From PWND01 sp964614525 (GTDB taxonomy: Bacteria > Bacteroidota > Bacteroidia > Bacteroidales > UBA7960): a stretch of DNA of 64,000 nucleotides. Location: contig CAZTPA010000003.1 in assembly GCA_964614525.1 (NCBI GenBank), forward strand, positions 1 to 64,000, in the 5' to 3' direction. Below the pieces are notes generated by a model that saw nothing but the letters and a program-made list of their open reading frames with translations, did no database searches and was not told the DNA's origin. A program made the translations under genes and the position numbers. The first letter of the stretch is position 1. The number at the start of each line of letters is the position of its first letter. Below, one piece after another: positions 17,571 through 26,436 of the stretch.

Positions 17571-18188
17571 CTAATAACCTTCTACGATTCCTTTTCCTTG
17601 CCTGATAATTTCAATATCATCATGAGTACAGTCAATCACTGTTGAAGCTTCATTATCACCATATCCGCCATCAATAACAATGTCAATAAGATTTTGGTAT
17701 TTTTCGTGAATTAATTCCGGATCTGTAATGTATTCTACTATTTCATCATCATCATATACTGAAGTTGAAATTATTGGATTACCTAGTTCCTTAACAATCT
17801 CCCTGCTTATATTGTTGTCGGGCACTCTTATACCAATAGTTTTTTTTCTGCTTTGAAAAATCTTGGGCACATTGTTGTTTGCATTTAAAATAAAAGTAAA
17901 AGGACCCGGTAAAGCTTTTTTCATCAACTTGTATATGCTTGTGCTGAATGGTTTTGTATAGTCCGATATATTTCTCAGATCATAGCAAATAAATGAAAAA
18001 TTTGCTTTTTCAATTTTTGTTGATTTTATTGCAGCTACCTTTGCAACTGCTTTTGGATTGTAAATGTCGCATCCGATAGAATAAACCGTATCTGTTGGAT
18101 ATATTATTATACCACCGTCACGAAGACAATCAATAACTGTCTTTAATTCGCGTGGATTAGGATTTTCAGGATATATTTTTACCAACAT
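17571..18188 (-). CDS. Sua5/YciO/YrdC-family protein, TsaC-like
   Basis: Encodes 205 residues from the ATG at 18188. The frame extends 18 bases further upstream, but that start lies inside a TAnnTTTG promoter element. The YrdC fold is clear: ...DCLRDGGIIIYPTDTVYSIG near the N terminus, then KSTKIEKANFSFICYDL, KALPGPFTFIL, KKTIGIRVPDN, NPIISTSVY and a terminal IIRQGKG. Sua5/TsaC enzymes make threonylcarbamoyl-AMP for tRNA t6A37. The KSTKIEKANFS sequence in place of the TsaC KxR...P-L motif is closer to YciO-type paralogues, so YciO rather than true TsaC is possible. Likely first gene of the operon ending in kdsA. Confidence 0.85.
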   Translation of the reverse strand: MLVKIYPENPNPRELKTVIDCLRDGGIIIYPTDTVYSIGCDIYNPKAVAKVAAIKSTKIEKANFSFICYDLRNISDYTKPFSTSIYKLMKKALPGPFTFILNANNNVPKIFQSRKKTIGIRVPDNNISREIVKELGNPIISTSVYDDDEIVEYITDPELIHEKYQNLIDIVIDGGYGDNEASTVIDCTHDDIEIIRQGKGIVEGY

Positions 18189-18203
18189 ATACGTGTTTTT
18201 TTG

Positions 18204-18211
18204 CAAAAGTA
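18204..18211 (-). promoter_or_regulatory. Bacteroidota -7 element for the tsaC-like/cupin/kdsA unit
   Basis: Minus-strand TACTTTTG matches TAnnTTTG, 15 bases ahead of the ATG at 18188. It rules out the more upstream in-frame start at 18206. Confidence 0.45.
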
Positions 18212-18274
18212 ATTAAAAGTACAACGTTTTGCTTATTTAGTTTGTTTACGTAAACGAACAGAAAAGTAAAATGT

Positions 18275-18282
18275 TACCTTTG
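18275..18282 (+). promoter_or_regulatory. Bacteroidota -7 element for the 817-residue exported protein
   Basis: TACCTTTG matches TAnnTTTG, 31 bases before the ATG at 18314. No TTG at the ideal -33 spacing. Confidence 0.45.
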
Positions 18283-18313
18283 TATTTTGGAAATTATTAT
18301 TTTTGAATGTATT

Positions 18314-20767
18314 ATGAATTATAGCTGTTACAAGTATTTATTGTTTTTTTCACTTCTGATTTTTTTCTCAAAAGTATCCTACTCTTCACAAGCTAATGTT
18401 GATTCCTTGCATTATTCTAATGCCATTGAATTTAGGGCACATTCCTCCGGACAAGCTGTTTATACCAATGATTTTTTGCAAAAAATATCCGAAGCTTCCG
18501 GAAAAATGCGCGTTTATACAAAATATTCATATAATATACCGGTCACAAGCTCCGTAAGGAGTTTAGAAAATGGAAAAGTAAAAATAAGTATTAGTATTGA
18601 TAAAGCAAATTTGTCAGGCGACATTACATACAAAGATTTCTCTTTAGAAGAACTATTAACTCCTGATGTGTTTGTTTTCAAAATTTTGCTGAAAAATGAT
18701 TATAATCAAAAAGCTATTAATTTCAATTTGGATGTGCCGGAATTTAATGAGCTCTCAAATTATGTTTTCGATACTGTAATATCAGATTTTAAAAAGAATA
18801 GTGATCTTGAACTTAAGATTAGCTCTTTTGAAGCTTTGTATTCTAAAAAGAGACATGATGAATTAATGACTTATACAAAGCTTTTGGAAGATTATTATAA
18901 TGCATCAGAAACACTGGATTTTATTCATAATGTTATTCTTGATATTAATATGGATAATCCCGAAAAGCTGATACTAGAAGAGTTTAAGCTATGCGATCTT
19001 GAAGCAAAGCTTGGTGAAATTGCAGGAAGTGATTTTTTCAGCGTAGAAGAACTTAGAAATAATGATGTCAAATCTGTTTTTGATAAATATAAACTTCTTA
19101 AAAATGAAGCAATTGAAATCCGTAAAGAATTTAATTGTCAAATACCAATAATTGATCAATTGCTTTATCAGAAAGCTAAAGATAGTTTGAATGCTTATCG
19201 GCATGAAAAAGCACGCGTACTTTTCAAAAAAGCTTTAAGTTATAATCGTTTTCATATACCTGCTTTGGCTGAACTTGGAAATATTGATTTATACCATGGT
19301 GATTATGATGCTGCACTTAGGAGAGTTAAATATATAATGAAAGAGATTTATCCTTCAGGAGAGTGGCTGGATTTGGCTTTATCTCATGCTATGGATGTCT
19401 ATGGAGCTAAGTTGGAGGCAATTGCTGACCTTATAGAAAAACAAAATTATACTGAAGCACTTGAAGAGCTTAATAAGGTAAAGGAATTCTGTGATGATTG
19501 TTATCCTTTTCGTTGCGATAGAAGAGTATTAATGAATGAGAGAAAAGCAAAATTAGGAATTTATAATTCCTTTATTTCTGTTTCTAAAAGAGCCTATGAT
19601 GTTGATAATCTTTCTTTTAGTGAAATATACGCTGTTAGCGCAATGGAGTATCACCATGAGCATAAAAAGATCCTCGGAGATTATAAGTATGCTGAGAATT
19701 TGATTAAGGATATTTTCGACAGCTATATAATTAAGTCTAACAATGCTTTTGATGAAGGAACATTCGATAAAGCTGTGTATTTTTATGAAAATATGGAAAG
19801 ACTTTGCTCTAATTATGCTTTTTTGGAGTGTCCTGATAATCTTAAGAGCAATATTGCATTTTCAAAGAGAGCTTTTGAAAAACAGCAAATACTAGCTCAG
19901 GAAGAAGCTGCTCTTGATTCTGCAGATACAGAGGAAATTGTTTCTGAAGAAAAGATGAGTATAAAAGATGATATCCTTGAGGTATTGTCTCATGGACATT
20001 TAATGGCGTGGGCAGGCAAAATTGATGAAGCAAAACTTGCACTTAATAATGCTGTTAATGATACAGAAAAATACTCGTTCAAACAGGATACTTTGATTCA
20101 TTCTAGAATACAAAGTCTTAAAGATAGGTTGTTTATAAGGGAATGTGAATTAGCAGAAGATAAATTGAAGAGTGGTTTTAAAAAGATCAGATTGCTTTTA
20201 GATTATGATGAATATATAATTGCGATGGATAGCCTTGATAAGATTAAGCTGTTTATCTCTGAAATGGAAATCTGCAATTTGCCCTATTATGATACAATTC
20301 GTTTTTATGAAAAATATAAAGCTGCTGCAAATTATCAACAACATTTAAAACTTGCGGACAAAGCATTTTTGGATACTTCAATGCACTCATATGAGGTATT
20401 TTTGAAACGATACCATAGAGCCGAAAATATTTGGCGTGAGCATAATCTTTATGATATTGGTGTAATACATGAGCCTTTGGTGGAAGTGATTATTAAATCA
20501 TCTAAACCCGATTTAATTAATCCGGGAATTAGGTTTTTTGCCGATAGAGGTAAGCTTGTTGAGGCTGTTGTTTTGCTTAGTGAACTTAAAAAAAGAGATA
20601 TTAAAGCGCGCAGTACAAAAGAAATTCAAAAATACGCCGGAAGCAAAGCAGCTGATATTTATAAAGAAAAATTCCCGGAGGCAAAACCTAAGAAGATTGC
20701 AAAGCAAATTACAAATAATGATAATTGGTTTAAATATTTTATTAAAGCTTTTAACCAAAATTGGTAA
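18314..20767 (+). CDS. Exported protein of unknown function, TPR-like helical
   Basis: Encodes 817 residues from the ATG at 18314. An in-frame TTG at 18287 is rejected because the ATG gives a clean signal peptide (LLFFSLLIFFSKVSYSSQA) and correct spacing from the promoter element. After an N-terminal beta-rich region of about 150 residues, the protein is mostly helical with repeat-like units typical of tetratricopeptide folds: KARVLFKKALSYNRFHIPAL, NYTEALEELNKVKEFCDDC, and TFDKAVYFYENMERLC. Cysteines cluster at FCDDCYPFRCDRR. I do not recognise a named family. A periplasmic or surface scaffold is a reasonable inference. It is divergent from the kdsA operon and transcribed alone. Confidence 0.75.
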   Translation: MNYSCYKYLLFFSLLIFFSKVSYSSQANVDSLHYSNAIEFRAHSSGQAVYTNDFLQKISEASGKMRVYTKYSYNIPVTSSVRSLENGKVKISISIDKANLSGDITYKDFSLEELLTPDVFVFKILLKNDYNQKAINFNLDVPEFNELSNYVFDTVISDFKKNSDLELKISSFEALYSKKRHDELMTYTKLLEDYYNASETLDFIHNVILDINMDNPEKLILEEFKLCDLEAKLGEIAGSDFFSVEELRNNDVKSVFDKYKLLKNEAIEIRKEFNCQIPIIDQLLYQKAKDSLNAYRHEKARVLFKKALSYNRFHIPALAELGNIDLYHGDYDAALRRVKYIMKEIYPSGEWLDLALSHAMDVYGAKLEAIADLIEKQNYTEALEELNKVKEFCDDCYPFRCDRRVLMNERKAKLGIYNSFISVSKRAYDVDNLSFSEIYAVSAMEYHHEHKKILGDYKYAENLIKDIFDSYIIKSNNAFDEGTFDKAVYFYENMERLCSNYAFLECPDNLKSNIAFSKRAFEKQQILAQEEAALDSADTEEIVSEEKMSIKDDILEVLSHGHLMAWAGKIDEAKLALNNAVNDTEKYSFKQDTLIHSRIQSLKDRLFIRECELAEDKLKSGFKKIRLLLDYDEYIIAMDSLDKIKLFISEMEICNLPYYDTIRFYEKYKAAANYQQHLKLADKAFLDTSMHSYEVFLKRYHRAENIWREHNLYDIGVIHEPLVEVIIKSSKPDLINPGIRFFADRGKLVEAVVLLSELKKRDIKARSTKEIQKYAGSKAADIYKEKFPEAKPKKIAKQITNNDNWFKYFIKAFNQNW

Positions 20768-20926
20768 GTACATCGTAGGTTTTTATTGTCCCTCCCAAAA
20801 AGAATATCCTCTGATAAGAACAAATAGCTTATTGAATTGATATTCAAGTACATTAATACCTTAATTTTAAGTAATCCAAATACGAATTAAATTCAATGTT
20901 TATTTTTTAGAAAAATTTTAGTCTTA

Positions 20927-20957
20927 TTTGTTTTAGAATTCATTAATTTTATACTTG
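20927..20957 (+). promoter_or_regulatory. Probable promoter of the alternative-oxidase-like gene
   Basis: TTTG at 20927-20930, a 19-base spacer, then TATACTTG at 20950-20957 (one mismatch to TAnnTTTG), 29 bases ahead of the ATG. Spacing is ideal for a Bacteroidota -33/-7 pair. Confidence 0.5.
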
Positions 20958-20986
20958 AAATTAACAAATGCATAAAGCTAAAAATC

Positions 20987-21670
20987 ATGACGCAGGAAAA
21001 AATAGATTTAAAAAAAGAACAACAAAACACACTTACTACTAAGAGATACAAATATAGTTTGATGGCTAAGATGTTTTTTGCAGGCATGGATATGGTTGCA
21101 GGAAAAAAAGATGACTTATCCAAAGCCAAACTTCTCGAAATACTCGCAAGTATTCCATACCGGGCTTGGGAAATAAGGCATTATGTCAAGCAAACCCGAA
21201 AGTATAAGAATTTTAAAAAAGTTGAACAAGCTCAGAGTGTAATTGACTGGGGTAGGGAAGCTCAGGATAATGAATATACCCATCTACTCGTGATTCATGA
21301 GAAAATGAAGGAGGATAAGATTAAAGACAAGTGGTATTTAAAATCGTTTTTTACATATATTTTCGTTTTCATATATGTTGTTATAGCAAGATTAATGGCT
21401 TTTTTCAGTCAGAAAAGGGCTTTTCTTTTTAATGCTGAATTTGAAAATCATGCAGAGCTTGTATATGCCAAACTGGTTACAACTAATCCTCAATGGGAAG
21501 AGCAAACTCTAACAAATCCATTTGTTAAACAATATGCAGATGTTGAGGTCTGGGCAGATGTTTTTAGAAGAATAATGCTTGATGAACGTGATCACATGAA
21601 TCACAGCTTCCATTTTTGTGGCAAACCTGAAAATATTGTGAAATATGAAGGTATGCCCGATATTCACTAG
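20987..21670 (+). CDS. Alternative oxidase-like di-iron protein
   Basis: A 227-residue protein. The four AOX helices and their iron-ligand motifs can be placed: LLEILASIPYRAWEIRHY (E51; AOX LET motif with the following VPG...RH pattern), NEYTHLL (E96, H99; AOX NERMHL), NAEFENHAE (E151; AOX LEEEA) and DERDHM (E200, H203; AOX RADEAHH). Spacings of 45, 55 and 49 residues between the Glu ligands resemble those of known AOX. Two hydrophobic segments (about 121-142) would allow interfacial membrane association. AOX passes electrons from quinol to oxygen without pumping protons. A Bacteroidota cell would offer menaquinol, so quinol specificity is open. A COQ7/DMQ hydroxylase-like role is the main alternative. 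Monocistronic; converges with the SDR gene, 2 bases apart. Confidence 0.78.
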   Translation: MTQEKIDLKKEQQNTLTTKRYKYSLMAKMFFAGMDMVAGKKDDLSKAKLLEILASIPYRAWEIRHYVKQTRKYKNFKKVEQAQSVIDWGREAQDNEYTHLLVIHEKMKEDKIKDKWYLKSFFTYIFVFIYVVIARLMAFFSQKRAFLFNAEFENHAELVYAKLVTTNPQWEEQTLTNPFVKQYADVEVWADVFRRIMLDERDHMNHSFHFCGKPENIVKYEGMPDIH

Positions 21671-21672
21671 AT

Positions 21673-22437
21673 TTAGTAAGTATCTCTGATATCTGTTATT
21701 TCACCATTTTTGAATTTGTCAGACATTAGAATTTCTGATATTTTTTCTCCGGCTTTATTGGGTGGTATTAATTGTCCTTTTTCTTTAAATTCCACAAACT
21801 TATCACGCATTGGGAATTGATTACTTGTTGTAGATCGTATTACAGATTGCATATCAGTGTCAATAATACCGGGTGATATCGCCATAGTTTTTACAGGATA
21901 CTTTTCTCTTTCCTGCTCTTGTGCAACACATTTAGTAAGCATATCTATTCCTGCCTTGCCTGTACAATAATTACTCCAGCCCTCATAAGGATTTTGTGCC
22001 GCACCTGATGAGATATTTAGTATTCTTTTGTCACATTCAAAATCTTTACTTCTTTGAATAAATTCCTTTGATAAAATCATTGGAGCAATTAAATTAATTG
22101 AAATATGGTTTTGAATCTTTATAGGGTCGCAGTCTTCTAAATAACCAATAGGATGAATAATACCTGCATTATTAACCAGAATTAATTTCTCGGTTTTTAC
22201 TTTGTCTATCTTTTCAAACACAATGCCCATTAAACCTTCAATATCATACGTATGTGTGAGGTCAAAAGAAACAAAATCAATATCTGCTTTTAATTCCGAT
22301 GCTTTTGATTTTAATTCTTCGCTTTCTGTGCGGGAAATTATTATTAAATGGTTTCCTTGCTTAAGTAAATTTTCTGCAATACCTTTTCCTATTCCTTTGC
22401 TTCCGCCAGTTATAATAATATAATTTAGCTTTTTCAT
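21673..22437 (-). CDS. Short-chain dehydrogenase/reductase (sepiapterin/benzil reductase-like)
   Basis: A 254-residue Rossmann enzyme. The cofactor loop TGGSKGIGKGIA at the N terminus, LVNNAG near residue 88-94, catalytic Ser in LNISSGAAQNP, and YCTGK (Tyr-x-x-x-Lys) are all intact. ISRTESEEL after beta strand 2, with Arg, favours NADP(H). The long region before the catalytic Ser and PGIIDTDMQ near the C terminus resemble the sepiapterin reductase/benzil reductase branch of SDRs; substrate unknown. It starts 7 bases after the DUF4831 gene, so it sits at the end of the cphA-like operon. Confidence 0.85.
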   Translation of the reverse strand: MKKLNYIIITGGSKGIGKGIAENLLKQGNHLIIISRTESEELKSKASELKADIDFVSFDLTHTYDIEGLMGIVFEKIDKVKTEKLILVNNAGIIHPIGYLEDCDPIKIQNHISINLIAPMILSKEFIQRSKDFECDKRILNISSGAAQNPYEGWSNYCTGKAGIDMLTKCVAQEQEREKYPVKTMAISPGIIDTDMQSVIRSTTSNQFPMRDKFVEFKEKGQLIPPNKAGEKISEILMSDKFKNGEITDIRDTY

Positions 22438-22444
22438 ATTATGC

Positions 22445-23602
22445 TTATTTTTTAGTTTTACCTTGTCTGATTGATTTTAATGCACCTGATTTGGGGAAAA
22501 ACTGAATTTCGAAATTGCTGTATGGTAATCTTGAAATTCGCCCAAACTGATTAATCAACAATTTAGTTTCAGTGATTGTTAAGTTATCCATTTTAATTCT
22601 TATTAGGCCATTTTCCGGAATTCTATAATATAAACCTCCTTGATTATTATCTGAATGCATCGAAAAATGTGGCCTTCTTATGTTTTCATCAGCTTCGGTT
22701 TCAATTTCAACAATTTTTCCAAGCTCCCCATCTCTTGGCAATATTCCCAAAGTATCCGAAAACCTGAATAATTCTGTCGCTGCAATGTTTTTTAAGGAGG
22801 GTGTATGTGAGAATTTGTATTTAATAATACTTTGCGATTCAATACCGGTAAATAACTCTAAATATCTATTTTCAAGTTCAAGCATTTCTGTGTGCATATA
22901 TTCCATTGTTTTCTTATCATAAGGAATTTCCGAGAAACCACTAATTAAGGATAGTTTTAAATCTTCCAGATTAAGAAGGATATCCGCAATTTCTTTAGCC
23001 TTATCTTCTGATTTTTTTTCTACAATAGATTTTTTTACTCTTTGTTTTCTAACAATCATAGTGTCAACCCAGTAGTCTTCATAAATTGTGTCCAGATTTA
23101 CTTTTTGATTAGCACTCAAGTATTGAGTGAATTCATTTTTAGAACCTGAGATACCAAATTCAATTGTCTCACTATCTTTATTCTCACTATCTTTATAATT
23201 AGTATTCATGCTTTTTAAAAGGCCTGATTCAGTATATTCAAGAGAGAAGTTTGGATGTTCTTTAAGCGAATTATATTCAATGTAATAAAAATGAGCAGGG
23301 TCAGGCTCTACTGATTTGTTAAAACTAATACTGCTGATCTCGTAATTAATATAAGGTTCATTTTTGACATTTTCTAAACCAAGATATTTCTTCGCAAAAT
23401 CAGAATATGGTCCGGGTGTGAATTCTGTTTTTAATACATTGATTTCTATGTCTATTACTGTTTGAGGCAGAGAATAGTAAAACCCGTATGAAGAATTGTC
23501 AATTGCGGGATTATTTACATGTGCAACGGTTATATGTTTTTGCTCTTTGCAGGATGATACAAATAGCAAGACAGTTGTTAAAAATAATACTGGCTTTTTC
23601 AT
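22445..23602 (-). CDS. DUF4831 family lipoprotein
   Basis: Encodes 385 residues from the ATG at 23602. An in-frame ATG 18 bases upstream would overlap the preceding gene by 17 bases and put charged residues before the signal, so the shorter form is preferred though not certain. The signal peptide ends LLFVSSC, a lipobox. Conserved DUF4831 text follows: YGFYYSLPQTVIDIEINV, then TPGPYSDFAKKYLGL. The second half has an AELFRFSDT-like segment and a beta-rich C terminus. The family is Bacteroidota-specific and without known function. It sits between the cyanophycin-synthetase-like gene and the SDR with no room for promoters. Confidence 0.82.
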   Translation of the reverse strand: MKKPVLFLTTVLLFVSSCKEQKHITVAHVNNPAIDNSSYGFYYSLPQTVIDIEINVLKTEFTPGPYSDFAKKYLGLENVKNEPYINYEISSISFNKSVEPDPAHFYYIEYNSLKEHPNFSLEYTESGLLKSMNTNYKDSENKDSETIEFGISGSKNEFTQYLSANQKVNLDTIYEDYWVDTMIVRKQRVKKSIVEKKSEDKAKEIADILLNLEDLKLSLISGFSEIPYDKKTMEYMHTEMLELENRYLELFTGIESQSIIKYKFSHTPSLKNIAATELFRFSDTLGILPRDGELGKIVEIETEADENIRRPHFSMHSDNNQGGLYYRIPENGLIRIKMDNLTITETKLLINQFGRISRLPYSNFEIQFFPKSGALKSIRQGKTKK

Positions 23603-23603
23603 T

Positions 23604-26336
23604 TTATTTCTGAATTTCATTTAATAAGTGTGTTTTTGTTGAACTGAAAGTTGATGAGCATATTACAACAGGGAAATAATCTTTTTCATTTTGCTTAATA
23701 ATTGCATTAATGTCTTCATTTTCAGAAATTTCGAGAAAATTTGTTTTCTTTGATATAGTATCAATCTTCTTAATAAATTCCTCCAAAATAAAACTTAGAC
23801 TATCGGCATTTTCATTGTTTATTGATAAATTTTGATTTCCTGCCAGACTTATTATAATATTATCTTCAAATGAAATCTTGTTTTTCTTTTCAGATAAAGA
23901 GAGGTCTGTTGGCTTTTTGAAAATTATTTTATCAGCTAAATTATTAAGATTATCAGCTAAATATTCAATTTCATTTTCTGACATTTGATTAGCCAGAATA
24001 ACTATTGCAGCAATAGCTTTATCTTTTTCACTGCATATTTTTTTTAGTTCTGTAAAAGATTGTTTTGTATTCGGACTATCTATTAAAAATTCTCCATTTG
24101 TTGTTTTAATGAAGTTCATTCTCCCGGGAAGCATGGCCGGCAAAGGATTGAAATTTTTTAAGTAATCACCGATTTTTACAGGTTCAACACCAATAGCGCA
24201 TAATGCAGCTGTTGCGGCTAAAATAGAGTCTGAAAAAATATTTGTTTTTCCTCCGAAAGTTAATGGAATCTCATTAAGCTCAGAAATTACCCACCTGCCA
24301 CTTCTATAGTGCAGAAACACTTTATTTTCGCGGATACAAACGCCCATTCCACCTTTAACAATATGATTAGTAAAAACTTTTTGCGATGGATTTTTTGTAA
24401 ATAATGCTGCTTTGCTGTACAATCTGTTTAAACTTTCCATTATTAAAGGACAGTCTGCATTTAAAACCGAAAAGCCATCTTCATAAACTTCTTCTGCAAC
24501 AACGGACTTTGCATAAGCAAGGTCTTCGGGCAAACTTATATCATCTTGATTTAGGTGATTATCATAAACATTGAGAAAAATACCAATATCGGCAAATTTA
24601 TATCCCAATCCATTATTCAAAATGCCTTCGACAGATGTCTCCAAAATTGCACAATCAATGTCAGAATCACCCAATAAAGCAGGGACATTCTCGGGAAAAG
24701 TCATATTGCCGCTAATCACTTTTTTGCCTGCTGAAAACAGTCCGTCAGAACAAGCAAGTCCTGTGCTGTATCCTTCTTTATCCAATGCAAAATTTATTAA
24801 ATATGCACAAACTGTTTTTCCTGTGGAACCGCTTATGGAAATTAAAGGAACTTTACTCTTGGATTGCTTTGGAAAAAGCATATCCATCATCGGAAGTGCA
24901 GGATTTATGCTTTCACCTGCTGAGGGTTTAATGTGCATACGGAAATCCGGAGCCGCATTAATTTCTAAAATAATTCCCCCGGTTTCTGTTATTGGTTTAT
25001 TTATGTCTTTTGTAATTATAGTAACTCCGGCAACATTTAGTCCGCTGATTTTCGCTGCCCTTTCAGCAAGATACCTGTTTTCAGGATGAACTTTTTCTGT
25101 TACATTTTCTGTGGATGCTCCATGGGCCGGATTGCAGGAAGTTTTGATCCTGAGTTTCTTGCCTTTTTCTAAAATAGCGTCCAATTTATATCCCATAACT
25201 TCAAGATGATTAAGCATATTATCATCTATGTTTATTAATGACAAGCTGCCTTTATCTCCAGCCTCTCTAAGCGGATTTTTATTCAGTTCTTCAATCAACT
25301 GCAGAATACTATTTTTACCATCACCGATTATTGTTGCCGCTTCCAACTTGGTTGCAGCAACCATCTTATCGTTAATAACCAATATGCGATATGTATTACC
25401 CTCAATTTGCCTTTGTATAAGGACAGGAGATGTTTTAGAGATGACTTTTGAAAATGCTTTTTTAAATTTTTCTTCATTATCAATATTTATAAAAACTTTT
25501 TCTCCTTTAGAACGATTTATTGGAGTAATAACAACTTGGCTGTTAAGTTCTTTAAAAAAAGCGAACCCTTTTTCTATCTTGTCAGTTTTATATGTTTCGC
25601 TAACAGGCAATCCGGAATCTCTTAATGCTAATGTTGTCAGATATTTGTCGCCTGCATTTTCAACTGCAACAAAGTGTGTGTCAGAAGTAATTGTTGCTCT
25701 TATTCTTTTTTGATATTTGCCGGTTCCCAATTGTATTAAATTTTGTTGGTCAAGCCTGAAAACCGGTATGCTTCTTTTATTTGCCTCATCAACTATTGCC
25801 TGAGTACTTGGTCCCAGTAATCTTTCTTCTCTAATTTGAATCAGCTGTTCGATAATTGGGTTCAGATTAAAATCCTGATTCTGTAATAATGCGTTTATAA
25901 GATTTACAGAAGCTTTTGCTGCAAATATTCCGGCCTGATCATCAATAAAACGAAAAATGATATTATAAACCCCTTGCTTTAATGTGCTTCTTGTTTTTCC
26001 ATAACTGGCATGCATACCTGCTAATGTTTGCAATTCTATGGCAACATGCTCAATGATATGACCCATCAGGGTTCCCTTTTTTACTCTGAACAAAAAACCT
26101 CCCGGCTTGCCTTCAGAACAGTGATGGTCGTATAGGGAAGGTATTTTGTTTTGAAGTTTTTCATAAAATCCGTCTATCTCATTTGAGAAAACCTCATCAT
26201 ACACTCCAAGATCCAATCTTGTAAGAACCACAGGACCGGCGCTAAAGTAATTGGCGCCATGTAAAATCTTAATGATTTCAACTTTTAGAGGACCCGGATT
26301 TACAGTATATTCCTTAGCAAGAGCAACGGCTTTCAT
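23604..26336 (-). CDS. Cyanophycin synthetase-like ATP-grasp/Mur ligase, divergent
   Basis: A 910-residue protein with the CphA layout and length. N-terminal domain about 1-170 (GTLMGHIIEHVAIELQ); ATP-grasp domain about 210-485 ending in EINAAPDFRMHIKPS, which matches the CphA EVNAxPGxRMH pattern; Mur-ligase-type domain about 497-910. CphA polymerises multi-L-arginyl-poly-aspartate, a nitrogen reserve. Two points are unusual. The Mur P-loop reads GSTGKTV (503-509) instead of GTNGKTT, keeping GxxGKT. The usual DHL of the Mur centre is NHL (593-595). The CphA region NLSxGGTAxD is also replaced, by NPAHGASTEN (402-411). Function may therefore differ from classical cyanophycin synthesis. Upstream on the same strand is peptidase E; downstream are DUF4831 and SDR genes. 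Confidence 0.85.
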   Translation of the reverse strand: MKAVALAKEYTVNPGPLKVEIIKILHGANYFSAGPVVLTRLDLGVYDEVFSNEIDGFYEKLQNKIPSLYDHHCSEGKPGGFLFRVKKGTLMGHIIEHVAIELQTLAGMHASYGKTRSTLKQGVYNIIFRFIDDQAGIFAAKASVNLINALLQNQDFNLNPIIEQLIQIREERLLGPSTQAIVDEANKRSIPVFRLDQQNLIQLGTGKYQKRIRATITSDTHFVAVENAGDKYLTTLALRDSGLPVSETYKTDKIEKGFAFFKELNSQVVITPINRSKGEKVFINIDNEEKFKKAFSKVISKTSPVLIQRQIEGNTYRILVINDKMVAATKLEAATIIGDGKNSILQLIEELNKNPLREAGDKGSLSLINIDDNMLNHLEVMGYKLDAILEKGKKLRIKTSCNPAHGASTENVTEKVHPENRYLAERAAKISGLNVAGVTIITKDINKPITETGGIILEINAAPDFRMHIKPSAGESINPALPMMDMLFPKQSKSKVPLISISGSTGKTVCAYLINFALDKEGYSTGLACSDGLFSAGKKVISGNMTFPENVPALLGDSDIDCAILETSVEGILNNGLGYKFADIGIFLNVYDNHLNQDDISLPEDLAYAKSVVAEEVYEDGFSVLNADCPLIMESLNRLYSKAALFTKNPSQKVFTNHIVKGGMGVCIRENKVFLHYRSGRWVISELNEIPLTFGGKTNIFSDSILAATAALCAIGVEPVKIGDYLKNFNPLPAMLPGRMNFIKTTNGEFLIDSPNTKQSFTELKKICSEKDKAIAAIVILANQMSENEIEYLADNLNNLADKIIFKKPTDLSLSEKKNKISFEDNIIISLAGNQNLSINNENADSLSFILEEFIKKIDTISKKTNFLEISENEDINAIIKQNEKDYFPVVICSSTFSSTKTHLLNEIQK

Positions 26337-26375
26337 ATATTTTGATTTCAGGTAATTATTTTGAGAAAAAATAAA

Positions 26376-26413
26376 AGTAAAACCCCATATGCAAATATAA
26401 GCAAGATGGGGTT
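26376..26413 (-). terminator. Hairpin between pepE and the cphA-like gene
   Basis: AAACCCCAT at 26380-26388 pairs with ATGGGGTTT at 26405-26413 (9 bp, 16-base loop). Read on the minus strand it lies 23 bases after the pepE stop and is followed by T-rich sequence. A likely terminator or attenuator, so the two genes may be only partly co-transcribed. Confidence 0.55.
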
Positions 26414-26436
26414 TGAAATTGGTAAGATGAATGAAA

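Noticed and set aside
24571..25089. Long open frame opposite the cyanophycin-synthetase-like gene
   Set aside because: Antisense to a well-supported gene; low-complexity hydrophobic product without a start context.
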